From: Oscillospiraceae bacterium
Lineage (GTDB): Bacteria > Bacillota > Clostridia > Oscillospirales > Acutalibacteraceae
DNA: 64,000 bases
Assembly (NCBI GenBank): GCA_015065845.1
Contig: SVPQ01000001.1
Span: 1 to 64,000 of the forward strand
Direction: 5' to 3'
The position numbers and the translations under genes are program-made. This document shows, one piece after another, positions 63,544-64,000 of this stretch. The notes beneath the pieces are model-generated. The model was not told the DNA's origin, did no database searches, and worked only from the letters and a program-made list of their open reading frames with translations. Every line of letters begins with the position of its first letter. Position 1 is the first letter of the stretch.

Positions 63544-64000
63544 TTGAAAAAAAGAGTTCTTGCATTTGACTTTGGTGCATCAAGCGGCAGAGCAATTTTA
63601 GCTACATTTGATGGTAAAAAAATTGACCTTAAAGAAGTTCACCGTTTTTCAAACGACCCTGTAACAATAAATGGGACTGTTTATTGGGATATTCAAAGAC
63701 TTTTCTTTGAAATAAAACAAGGTATGGTAAAAGCAAAAGAATTCGGCGGATTTACAAGCATCGGTATCGACACCTGGGGTGTTGATTTTGGTCTTTTAAG
63801 AAAAGACGGTACTTTAGTTGAAAACCCTGTTCATTACCGCGACAAAAGAAACAGTGGTATGATTGAAAAAGCAGAAGAGTACATTTCAAAAGAAAGAATG
63901 TATGATATTACAGGAATTCAGTTTATGGACTTCAACACTGTATTCCAGCTTCTTTCATTAAAAGAAAACCGCCCTTATATTTTAGACGAGGCAGAAACAA
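63544..64000 (+). CDS. rhaB: Rhamnulokinase / FGGY-family carbohydrate kinase (truncated by window end)
   Basis: TTG start; LKKRVLAFDFGASSGRAILATFDGKKIDLKEVHRFSNDPVTINGTVYWDIQRLFFEIKQGM..IGIDTWGVDFGLL. Confidence 0.88.
   Translation, partial: MKKRVLAFDFGASSGRAILATFDGKKIDLKEVHRFSNDPVTINGTVYWDIQRLFFEIKQGMVKAKEFGGFTSIGIDTWGVDFGLLRKDGTLVENPVHYRDKRNSGMIEKAEEYISKERMYDITGIQFMDFNTVFQLLSLKENRPYILDEAET

Overview
This looks like 64 kb of a low-GC, motile Clostridia-type (Oscillospiraceae/Lachnospiraceae-like) chromosome. Main blocks: (1) a probable structured ncRNA with terminator at 130-390; (2) a tightly packed minus-strand cassette of GNAT acetyltransferases plus HAD, HD and DinB-like proteins (470-4364), preceded by a consensus promoter, an 18-codon leader peptide and mutually exclusive antiterminator/terminator hairpins; (3) an ATP-grasp gene followed by an array of micro-hairpins; (4) a carbohydrate cluster (beta-helix protein, GH3, MFS, GH39-like); (5) an Xre/SHOCT/lipoprotein module; (6) a CopA ATPase with HMA domains at both ends; (7) a PF04392-type ABC importer divergent from a LysR regulator; (8) a large minus-strand flagellar operon fliE to cheD (47598-22734), whose WhiG/FliA-type sigma factor gene is frameshifted at a short G-run; (9) two flagellin paralogs, structured and repetitive intergenic DNA, a four-helix-bundle (23S-IVP-like) gene bracketed by inverted arrays of GTCAGTG(G) repeats, and three tandem GT2-TPR glycosyltransferases that are probably flagellin-modifying; (10) metallophosphoesterase, MurD, a PAS-GGDEF cyclase, a minimal SufCB pair and the start of a rhamnulokinase. 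Most interesting: the leader-peptide attenuator on the acetyltransferase cassette, the sigma-factor frameshift, the repeat-bracketed four-helix-bundle unit, the tandem covarying hairpins at 48217-48424, and the GT paralogs with near-identical N-termini. Everything was read by eye; no database or folding program was run.
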